From NCBI RefSeq assembly GCF_004357765.1, contig NZ_SMTE01000022.1:1-50812 (forward strand): a stretch of 50,812 nt of DNA. The letters run 5' to 3'. Below the pieces are notes generated by a model. The model ran no database searches and was not told where the DNA came from. It saw only the letters and a program-made list of their open reading frames with translations. Of the stretch, positions 8,311 through 19,000 are shown one piece after another. Within the stretch, counting starts at the first letter, position 1. Every line of letters starts with the position of its first letter. The position numbers and the translations under genes were made by a program. Source of the DNA: Pseudomonas putida (GTDB lineage Bacteria; Pseudomonadota; Gammaproteobacteria; Pseudomonadales; Pseudomonadaceae).

Positions 8311-9861
8311 ATGACAGCAACGCCCCTGCTCACTGCCCTCCTCCCCCTGGTCAGCGATCTCTCCCGCGACCTTCCCGACCAGGAGCGGTATCGCCGCCTG
8401 CTTCAGGCCATGCGTGGACTTCTACCGTGCGACGCCGCCGCGCTGTTACGTCTGGACGGTGAATGGCTGGTACCACTGGCGGTCGATGGTTTGTCAGCGG
8501 ACACATTAGGGCGGCGTTTCCGAGTCAGTGAGCACCCGCGCTTCCAGGTTCTGCTGAGCCGCGCGGAGCCCACCCGCTTCGCCAGCGACTCGCAACTGCC
8601 CGACCCCTACGATGGCCTGGTCAACGCCGCCCACGCCGACCTCGAAGTACACGACTGCATGGGCTGCCCGCTGATGGTCGACGAACGACCGTGGGGGCTG
8701 CTGACCCTGGATGCGCTGACCCCTGGCCAGTTCCAGAGCCTGGAACTCGACTCCCTGCAAGCGTTCGCCAGCCTGGCCGCCGCCACCGTCACCGTCGCCG
8801 AGCGCATCGAGGGTCTGGCCCTGCGCGCCGAGGACGAACACCAACGGGCCGAGGTCTACCGCCAGGCCAGCGGCCAGGATCGCGAACTGATCGGCCAGAG
8901 CAAGGTTCACAAACGCCTGATCGAAGAGATCCGCCTGGTGGGCGGCAGCGACCTGACGGTGTTGATCACTGGCGAGACCGGGGTCGGCAAGGAACTGGTC
9001 GCCCAGGCTCTGCACCGGGCCAGCGACCGCGCCGACAAGCCGCTGATCAGCCTGAACTGCGCCGCGCTTCCCGACACCCTGGTGGAAAGCGAATTGTTCG
9101 GCCATGTGCGCGGCGCCTTCACCGGTGCCCATGGCGAACGCCGTGGCAAGTTCGAACTGGCCAACGGCGGCACGTTGTTTCTCGACGAAGTCGGTGAACT
9201 CCCGCTGGGCGTACAGGCCAAGCTGCTGAGGGTATTGCAAAGCGGACAGTTGCAGCGTCTGGGCTCTGACCGAGAGCACCAGGTCGACGTACGCCTGATC
9301 GCCGCCACCAATCGCGATCTCTCCGCCCAGGTGCGCAGCGGTCACTTGCGTGCCGACTTCTACCACCGCCTGAGTGTCTACCCACTGCAGGTGCCGCCCT
9401 TGCGCGAGCGTGGCCGCGACGTGCTGCTGCTGGCCGGGTACTTTCTCGAGCAGAACCGCTCGCGGCTGGGGCTCGGCAGCCTGCGCCTGAGCAGCGAGGC
9501 CCAGGCAGCGCTGCTGGCCTACGACTGGCCGGGCAACGTGCGCGAACTGGAGCACCTGATTGGTCGCTCGGCGCTCAAGGCCATGGGCCTCCATCCGCAG
9601 CGCCCCCGCATCCTGACCTTGGAGGCGAGCGACCTCGACCTGCGTGCAGTGATCCCGGCCGACAGCACGCCCGCTGAGCAGCCGGTCGAACCGCGTCCCT
9701 TACCCAGCGGTGGTCTGCGCGAAGCGATCGACGACTACCAGCGCACCCTCATCGAAAGCTGCCTGCAGAAACATCAGGACAACTGGGCCGCGGTCGCCCG
9801 CGAACTGGGCCTGGATCGCGCCAACCTGAGCCGTCTGGCGCGGCGACTGGGCCTGCGCTGA
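8311..9861 (+). CDS. norR: NO-responsive sigma54 activator, NorR/FhpR type
   Basis: This 516-residue enhancer-binding regulator has three parts: an N-terminal GAF sensor domain (about 20-170) that in NorR binds NO at a non-heme iron, a central AAA+ domain and a C-terminal Fis-type helix-turn-helix (about 480-515). The AAA+ domain shows Walker A GETGVGKE near residue 221, the sigma54-contacting GAFTGA loop near 268 and a Walker B LFLDE motif. The start ATG follows AGGAG by 5 bp. It is divergent from the flavohemoglobin gene and very likely activates it; the equivalent pair in P. aeruginosa is fhpR-fhp. Because no norVW or norCB lies nearby, FhpR may be the better name. Confidence 0.93.
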   Translation: MTATPLLTALLPLVSDLSRDLPDQERYRRLLQAMRGLLPCDAAALLRLDGEWLVPLAVDGLSADTLGRRFRVSEHPRFQVLLSRAEPTRFASDSQLPDPYDGLVNAAHADLEVHDCMGCPLMVDERPWGLLTLDALTPGQFQSLELDSLQAFASLAAATVTVAERIEGLALRAEDEHQRAEVYRQASGQDRELIGQSKVHKRLIEEIRLVGGSDLTVLITGETGVGKELVAQALHRASDRADKPLISLNCAALPDTLVESELFGHVRGAFTGAHGERRGKFELANGGTLFLDEVGELPLGVQAKLLRVLQSGQLQRLGSDREHQVDVRLIAATNRDLSAQVRSGHLRADFYHRLSVYPLQVPPLRERGRDVLLLAGYFLEQNRSRLGLGSLRLSSEAQAALLAYDWPGNVRELEHLIGRSALKAMGLHPQRPRILTLEASDLDLRAVIPADSTPAEQPVEPRPLPSGGLREAIDDYQRTLIESCLQKHQDNWAAVARELGLDRANLSRLARRLGLR

Positions 9862-9887
9862 ACCCATGCGTTAACAAAAGGATTAGT

Positions 9888-9917
9888 CCAGAAAGCCTCT
9901 GGTTGAGCTTTCCTGGG
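9888..9917 (+). terminator. Possible weak terminator after norR
   Basis: CCAGAAAGC pairs with GCTTTCCTGG with a one-base bulge, around a ten-base loop, 26 bp after the norR stop. There is no T run, so termination here is uncertain. CTATATCT at 9921-9928, just after it, resembles a sigmaS-type -10 element and could belong to the adhesin promoter. Confidence 0.3.
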
Positions 9918-10059
9918 CTGCTATATCTCCCTAACGAGCGCTAACAGGGCCGCTACCCGGGCACCGGCTGCGCGCATTGCCTCCGCTCCCCGGTTGGCCA
10001 GCGCCAAGCCCCGCCACCGGCAGTGCGCCCTGTATCGCGAAACCCAGCAGGGAGCACCC

Positions 10060-13000
10060 ATGGACAACATCGTCGTCGCCGATAAGCAAACCGCAGTCGC
10101 CACCCAGAACGCCTGGGGCAACATCAGCCTCAATAGCCCCGGTGTGGTGCAAATGCCCGTCGCCCCCGACCAGGTGGCCACCGTCACTCGACGAGGCCAG
10201 GACCTGATCGTCACCCTCAAGTCGGGTGAAAAGGTCACAGTTGGCAACTTCTTCGCCGTGGATCAGGCAGGCACTGCCAGTGACATGGTGTTCGTTGGCG
10301 AGGATGGCACCCTGTGGCATGCCAACTACGATGCCGAGGCCTTCACTGGCTTCACCTTCGACGAGGTCGACTCGCTCGACGAACTGGTGGCCGGAGTCGG
10401 TACTGCCGGTGACGCCATGCCGACCTGGGCGATTGCCGGCCTCGGACTGCTCGGCGTGGGCGGTGCGGCGGCGGCAGCCGGGGGCGGCGGTGGTGGTGGC
10501 GGCGGTGGCGGCAGTGGTGGCGGCGACACCGAGGCACCGGCTACACCCATCGATTTGCTGGTATCGCCGGACGGACTGCGCCTGACCGGGCGTGGTGAAC
10601 CCGGCAGCACGGTCAACATCCGCGATGCCGCGGGCAACTTGATCGGCACCGGCATCGTGGGTGCCGATGGTCGTTTCGAGGTGACCCTCGATCCCCCGCA
10701 GGTCAACGGCGAAAACCTGGACGTCACGCTCACCGACGACGCCGGCAACGTCTCTGCTCCCGGCAACGTCGCCGCACCAGACATCACCGCCCCGGACGCC
10801 CCCACCGACCTGGTGATCAACGACAGCGGCACCACCCTCACCGGTCGCGCCGAGCCCGGCTCGACCGTGCAGGTGCGCGGCGCCAATGGGGCCCTGTTGG
10901 GCAGTGCGGTGGCTGGGGCCGATGGCACCTTCAGCATTACCCTGCAGCCGCCGCAGACCGATGGCCAGGCCTTGCAGGTCACTGCCGAGGATGCCGCCGG
11001 CAACACGTCGACGGGTGCGGCGATTACCGCCCCGGACGATGGCACCGGCAACCCGCCCGACACCACCCCGCCCGATGCGCCGACCGATCTGGCGGTATCC
11101 GCAGACGGCAGCCGACTCACTGGCCGCGCCGAACCGGGCAGCACGGTGCGCGTGCTCGGCGCCGACGGTAGCGAACTGGGCCGTGGGATCGCCGGCGCCA
11201 ACGGCGTGTTCAGCATCACCCTCGATCCGCCGCAAATCGACGGAGAGCAACTGAGCGTCACCGCCACCGACAGTGCCGGTAACGTCTCGCAGGCAGCAAG
11301 CATCACCGCCCCCGACAGTACTCAACCCGTCGACACCACCGCACCGGAGCCTGCCAGCGACCTGGTCATCAGCGGCGATGGCCGGACCCTTTCCGGCCGA
11401 GGTGAGGCGGGCACCACGGTACGGGTACTCAATGACCAAGGCCAGGTGCTGGCCACCGGGACGGTACAGGCCGATGGTACCTTCACCCTGCAACTGCCTT
11501 CAGCAGTGACCGACGGCTCCACGCTGCAGGTGACCCTCACCGACGCAGCGGGCAACGTATCGCTGTCCAGCCCGGTGAGCGCACCCGACCTGCTGGCACC
11601 TGCTCAGCCGGAGGGGCTCATCCTGACCGATGGCACCACCCTGACCGGCCGCGCCGAGCCGGGCACACGGGTTGAGGTCCGCGATGCCAATGGCACGTTG
11701 ATCGGCAGCACCGTGGTCAATGCCGACGGCAGCTTCAGCCTGACTCTCGACCCCGCCCAGGCCAATGGTCAGCCATTGGCCGTCACCGTCACCGATGCCG
11801 CCGGCAACAGCTCTGCACCGCTGAACTTCACGGCCCCGGACATCACGCCACCGGCAGACGTCAGCGACCTCCAGGTCGATATCGGCACGCAACAGGTGGG
11901 CGGGCGCGGCGAGCCAGGGGCTACCGTGCAAGTACGCGATTCCGCCGGCAACCTGATTGGCTCGGGCACCGTGGCGGCCAACGGCACCTTCGTGATCGCC
12001 CTCGATACCCCCGTCGTCGCCGGCGAAAGCCTGCAGGTGGTGCAGTCCGATGCTGCCGGCAACACCTCCGACCCCGTGAGCGTCACCGTTCCGGCCACCG
12101 CGCTGCCGGCAAGCCCGGACAACCTGGTTCTGGCGGGCGACGGTACTTCCATCAGCGGTACGGCCCCAGCAGGCAGCGTGGTTGAAGTACGCGATGCCAA
12201 CGGCAACGTGCTGGGTAGCGTTACCGTGGGTGCCGGCGGAGGCTTCACCATCGGTCTGACACCTGCGCAGGCCAACGGCGAGGTGCTCGATGTCGTTGCA
12301 ATAGACGGTGGCGTCAGCTCCTTGCCGACCCTGGTAACCGCTCCAGACATCACCGCTCCGGCCGAAGCCACCGACCTGGTCCTGGCCAACGATGGCGTGA
12401 CACTCACCGGCCATGGCGAAGTCGGCGCGACCGTCCAGGTCACCGACGCCCAAGGCAACGTGCTGGGCAGTGCCGTGGTCCAAAGCAACGGCACCTTTAC
12501 CGTCATCCTCTCCCCCGCCCAGACCGACGGCCAGATGCTTGACGTGGTACTGCGCGACGCCGCCGGCAACAGCTCCAGCGCCTCGCTCACCGCGCCAGAC
12601 CTGGACGGCCCGCTGCAACCGACTGACCTCGCGGTGGGCGGCAATGGTACGGTGGTCACCGGCACGGGCCAGAGCGGTTCGACCGTGACCGTGCGCGACG
12701 CCGATGGCAACGAGCTCGGCAGCGCCGTCGTCGGCGCCGACGGTAGCTTCCAGGTATCGCTGGATCCACCACAACGAAATGGCGAGACGCTGACCGTCGA
12801 CGCGTCCGACAGCGCCGGTAACAGCTCCGGCGCCGTGAACATCACCGCACCGGACAGCACCCCACCGCAAGCGGTTACCACTCCGACCATCGATGACACC
12901 GGCACCACCGTCAGCGGTACCGGAGAACCCGGCGCCACGGTCATCGTCCGCGCTCCCGATGGCACCGAACTGGGCAGCGCCGTGGCCGATGGCGACGGCA

Positions 13001-16000
13001 GCTTCACGGTCACCCTCGACCCGCCGCAAACCAACGGCGAGGCCCTGACCGTCGAGCAACGCGACACGGCAGGCAATGTCTCGGCGGCGGTCGAACTGCC
13101 AGCGCCTGATACCCAGGCTCCCGACGCGCCCACTGGCGTGGCGCTGTCGGCCGATGGCGCCACCCTTACCGGGACCGGCGAGCCCGGCGCCCAAGTGCAA
13201 GTGGTCGGTGACGGCGGCGTGCCGCTGGGCACTGCCGTGGTGCAGCCAGACGGCAGCTTCAGCGTGACGCTGTCACCCCCGCAGCTCAACGGTCAGACGA
13301 TTTCGGTGAGCCAGACCGACGGCGCCGGGCAGACGTCCGATAGCAGCGCGGTCATCGCCCGCGATGTGCAGGCTCCAGACCCTGCGCAAGGCCTGAGCCT
13401 GACCGGTGGGGGCAGCGTGCTCACCGGTCAGGGTGAACCCAACAGCACCCTAGAGGTGCGCAACGCCGCTGGCGACCTGCTCGGTGAAGGCCAGGTCGAC
13501 GGCGACGGCAACTTCAGCATCACCTTGAACCCGGCCCAGGCCAACGGCGAAGTGATTTCCGTCGTGCTCAGCGACGCCGCCGGCAACGCCTCGCCTTCGG
13601 CGACCCTCACGGCACCGGATACCACGGGGCCAGCCGCGCCGGGAGGCCTGAACGTGAGTGCAGACGGCACCTCGCTGCAAGGCACCGGCGAAGTCGGCGC
13701 TACCGTGGAGGTCCGCGATGCCGACGGCAACCTGATCGGTAGCGTCACCATCCCGGCTGGCGGCAGCTTCCAGGTCGCCCTGGACCCCGCTCAGGTCGAT
13801 GGCCGATCGCTGACCGTGAGCTTGACCGATGCCACCGGCAACGCGGGCGGCTCAGCCACCACCACAGCACCGGACCTCACCCCACCGGCCACCCCGACCG
13901 ATCTGGAGGTCACCAATACTGCAGGCGTCACCACGGTCACCGGTAACGCGCCGGGAGCCACCGAGGTTACCGTCACCGGCCCGGATGGCACGCCGATCAC
14001 CGTGCCGGTCAATGCCGACGGCAGCTTCAGCGTGGACCTCGATACTCCGCTGAGCAATGGCGAAACCGTGACCGTGGTGGTGAGCGACGAAGCGGGCAAC
14101 ACCACCTTGCCGACCACGGTCACCGCCCCAGACACCACCCCTCCGGCCGAGCCGACCAATGTCGCGGTCAGTCCTGATGGCACCCTCGTCGGCGGCGGTG
14201 CCGAGCCAGGTACCACGGTCATCGTTCGTGACCCAGTGGACGACTCCGAACGCGGCAGTGCGGTGGTCGGCCCGGATGGCACCTTCGTCATTCCCGTGCA
14301 ACCGCCCATTGCCAACGGTGAGACCGTGGAGGTGGTCGTTCGCGACGCCGCCGATAACGAGACCGTCGTCGCGGTCACCGGCCCCGATGGCACCGAAGTG
14401 GCCACCCCAACCGACCTCACCATCAGCGACGACGGCTTCCTGCTGACCGGCCAAGGCACGGTCGGATCGCTGATCACCGTGACGTCCGGCGGCACCACGC
14501 TGGGTACCGCTACGGTCGGCAGCGATGGCATCTTCCGGGTGTTCTTCGCCAACGCCCAGCTCAACGCCCAGACCTTGCAAGTCTCGGCCCGCGCAAGTGC
14601 AGACGGCAAGCCATCGCTGCCGGCGACCGTCGTCGCCGACGACACCACCGCGCCGGATGCTCCCACCAACGTTACCATCGACCGCAGTGGCACGACCGTG
14701 ACCGGGCGCGGCGAAGTGGGCGCCACGGTCAGTGTGACCGATGCCCAGGGCACGTTGCTCGGCACTGCGACCGTGGGCAGCGACGGCCTGTTCAGCATCA
14801 CGCTCGACCCCGTCCAGGCCAACGCGCAGAACCTGGTCATCACCCAGGCCGATGCGGCCGGTAACGTTTCGCTGGCCGCCACCGTGCTGGCGCCTGACCT
14901 GCAAGCGCCGCAAGCCGCCAGCGGCGTAACCCTCAACGATGCTGCCACGGTGGTCAGCGGCCAGGGCGAAGCCGGCTCGACGGTGACCGTCCGCGATGCC
15001 AGCGGTGCAGTGCTGGCCACCGGTACCGTGAACCAGAGCGGCCAGTTCCAGATCACCCTGCCCAGTGCGCAGACCAGCGGCAGTCCGTTGCAGGTGACCC
15101 TCACCGATGCCGCTGGCAACACCTCCGCTCCCAGTAACCTGGCGACACCCGACCGTACACCACCGGCAGCCGTTACCGATACCGTGCTCAGTGGCGATGG
15201 CCGGCAGCTGTCCGGGAGCGGCGAAGTCGGTGCCACAGTGCAGGTGCGCGATGCTGCGGGGACCGTCCTGGGCACGGCAACCGTCGGCGCCGATGGGCGC
15301 TTCACCGTCACCTTCGACACTCCCCAGGCCAGTGGCCAGGCGCTTGGTGTCACGCAGGTCGATGCCGCTGGCAACACCTCGCCGGCAGTCAACGTTTCCA
15401 CACCGGACCTGACCGCTCCCGACCCCCTCACCAACCTCGTGCTCAACAATAACGGCCTGACCCTCACCGGCCTGGGCGAAGCCGGGGCCACCGTCACCGT
15501 ACGCGGGCCAGATGGCACCATCATCGGTACCGGCCTGATAGCGGCCAACGGCAGCTTCACCCTCACCCTGGACAGCGCTCAGCTCAACGCTCAGCGCCTG
15601 AGCGTGACCCAGACCGACGCGGGCAACAACACCTCCAGCCCAACCCAGGTCATCGCGCCCGACTTCACTCCACCCGCCGCCCCGACCGATCTGGCCTTGG
15701 CCAGCAGCGGCCTGCAGCTGAGCGGCATGGCCGAAGCCGGCAGCACGGTAATCGTGCGCGATGCCGCCGGCACTGTGCTGGGCACTGCGACAGCCGCTGC
15801 CAACGGCACTTTCCAGGTCACCCTCAACGACGCCCAGACCAATGGCCAGGTCCTGTCGGTCACGGCGACCGATGCCGCTGGCAACGTATCGCCAAGTACG
15901 GCCTACAGTGCAGCCGACACCACCGCGCCAGTGGCGGTGGCCGGCCTGGCGGTTTCGGCCGATGGCGCGACCCTGACCGGTAACGGTGAGGCGGGAGCCA

Positions 16001-19000
16001 CGGTGACCGTGCGCGATGCCGATGGCAACGCCCTGGGCACCGCCACGGTTGGCGCCGATGGACGCTTCAGCGTCACCCTGGCACCACCGGCAAACGCCGG
16101 CGACAGCCTCAGCGTGGTGCAAGCTGACGCCGCCGACAATGCCTCGCCGGCGCAGACGATTACCGCACCAGGCGCCCTTGCCCCGGACATTCCCGACGAC
16201 CTGGCGTTGTCAGCGGACGGTCTGGTCGTCAGCGGTACCGGCTCGGCAGGCAGCACGGTGAACGTTTACGGACCCAACGGCGTACTGCTGGGAACTTCCA
16301 CCGTAGGCAATGACGGCACCTTCAGCGTGACCCTGGACAGCGCCCAGGCCAATGGCGAGGTACTGCAGGTGAATGCGGTCGGCACCGATGGCAGCGCCTC
16401 GCTGCCGGCCACCTTGCAAGCCCCGGACACCACCGCACCGCAGCCGCTGACGCAACTGGCGCTGTCCGCCGACGGTCTGGTGCTCAGTGGCCACGGCGAG
16501 CCGGGCGCCACGGTCGCTGTGGTCGGCGAAGGCGGTATCGCTCTTGGCAATGCCGTGGTCGGCGCCGATGGCACCTTCAGCGTCGATCTCGATCCGGCGC
16601 AGCTCAACGGCGAACTGCTCAGCGCCAGCCAGACCGACGGGGCCGGCAACGAGTCCAACAGCGTCAACCTCACCGCACCGGATCGGGTCGCACCGGAGGC
16701 TGCCGACAACCTGGCCTTCAGCGGTGGCGGCAGTCTGCTCGGCGGCACCGGTGAGGCCGGTGCCAGCGTGCGCGTGGTGGCCAGCGACGGTAGCGAACTG
16801 GGCACGGCGGTCGTGCGCGGCGACGGGACCTTCCAGGTGACCCTGAGCCCACCTCTGGCTAACGGCCAGACGGTGCAGGTGATACTCGCCGATGGGGCGG
16901 GCAACCAGTCCAGCGCCACGGCCATCACCGCGCCTGATACCACCCCGCCAGCCGCCGTCACCGAGCTGGCCATCGCCAGCGACGGCGCGACCATTACCGG
17001 CAGGGGCGAGCCGGGTGCCACGGTCGTGGTCAGCAATCCGGATGGCGACGAGATCGGCACCGCTGTCGTCGACGCCAACGGTGCCTTCACGCTGACCCTC
17101 GACCCAGCGCTGAGCAACGCCGAACTGCTCAGCGTGGTGCAGAGCGATGCGGCCGGCAACGCTTCTGCCGTGGCCACCCTGCAGACACCGGACTTCACGC
17201 CGCCCGCGGCACTCACCAACGTGATCATCAACGCCGATGGCAGCGTGGTCAGCGGTCAGGGCGAGGCCGGTGCGACCGTCACCGTGACCGACCCTGACGG
17301 CGTGGTGATCGGCACCACCACGGTGCTGGCCGATGGCAGCTTCCGCGTCGAGCTGGACCCGCCGCAAATCAACCAGCAGGTGTTGTCGGTCCAGCAGGCC
17401 GATCCACCTGGCAACATCAGCCCAGCGGTGACGGTCGACGCACCGGACCTCACGCCGCCGGAGCCGGCGACCCAGTTGCGCCTGAGCGCCGATGGCACCC
17501 AGCTGAGCGGTACTGGTGAAGCCGGCACCACGGTGACGGTGTACCTCGGCAGTGTGGCGATCGGTACCGCCGTCGTCGGTGCCAATGGCAGCTTCGTGGT
17601 CACCTTGGACGATCCACAGGTCAACGGCGAGCAGTTGCAGATCACCCTCGAGGACGCCAGTGGCAACATTTCGCCGATCAGCACGCTGACTGCAGCGGAT
17701 ATCACGCCCCCCGAAGCCGTTACCGCCACTCTCAATGCCAATGGCACGCAGCTCAGCGGCAGCGGTGAACCCGGTGCGCGGCTGGTGGTGATGAACGACC
17801 GCGGCGACATGGTCGGTGAAGGCCAGATCGATGCCGACGGCACGTTCGTACTCAACCTCACCACGCCACAGATCGATGGCCAGATACTGTCGATCATCGC
17901 CCGCGATGCCACGGGTAATCCGTCGACCCCACTGGAAGTCACCGCCCCCGACCTCACCGCCCCCGATGCGCCCGTCGTCACTGCCGTGACCAATGACGGT
18001 ACCTTGCTGACCGGCACCGGCGAAGTCGGCAGCACCGTTACTGTCTATGCACCGGACGGATCCGAGCTGGGTAGCATCGTGGTACCGGCCGGCGGGACGT
18101 TCGAAGTGGCGCTGGACCCCGCGCAGAACAATGGCCAGGTGCTGACCGTCATTGCCACCGACGGTGCCGGCAACGACTCCATGCCGGCGACCTTCCAGAC
18201 CGAGGACACCTCACCGCCTGCGCCAGTCACCGAGCTCGCCATCAACAGTAGCTACACCGTGCTCACCGGGCGTGGCGAACCGAATGCGACCGTCACGGTC
18301 AGCGACGGCACGTCGACCCTAGGCACGGCGACCGTCGATGCCAATGGCTTCTTCCAGGTCACCCTCGACGCAGCGGTAGCTCCGGGCACGACCCTGGAGG
18401 TGACGCAAGCCGATGCCGCCGGCAACGGCTCCGAGGTGCAGACTTACGATACGCCACTGGTTCCACCACCCGATGCGCCCTTCAACGTGCAACTGGCCGC
18501 CGACGGCCTGACCCTGACCGGTGAAGCCGCGGTCGGCGTGACAGTCAACGCCTACGATGCGGACGGCAACCTCATCGGTACCGGCCTGGCCAATCCCCTC
18601 GATGGCAGTTTCACCCTGCAACTGGACAGCGCCCAGCTCAATGGCGAAGTGCTGACCGTGCGCGCCGTCGATCTGCTCAGCGGTGCCGAGTCCGAACCGG
18701 TGGTGATCCAGGCCGCCGACATCACAGCACCCGACGACCCCGTGGTAACGGCGCTGTCGGCCAACGGACTGGTACTCACCGGTACCGGTGAAGCCGGCGC
18801 CACGGTCACCGTGACCGGCCCCGGCAACGTCGTCCTCGGCACTGCCGTGGTCAACGCCGGTGGCGGCTTCACCGTGAACCTCTCCAGTGCGCAACTCAAT
18901 GGACAGGTACTGGGCGTGAGCCAGACCGATGCGGCCAACAATGCCTCGGGCAGTACCAGCTTCACCGCCCCCGACGTACAAGCGCCTGCGGCACCGACCA

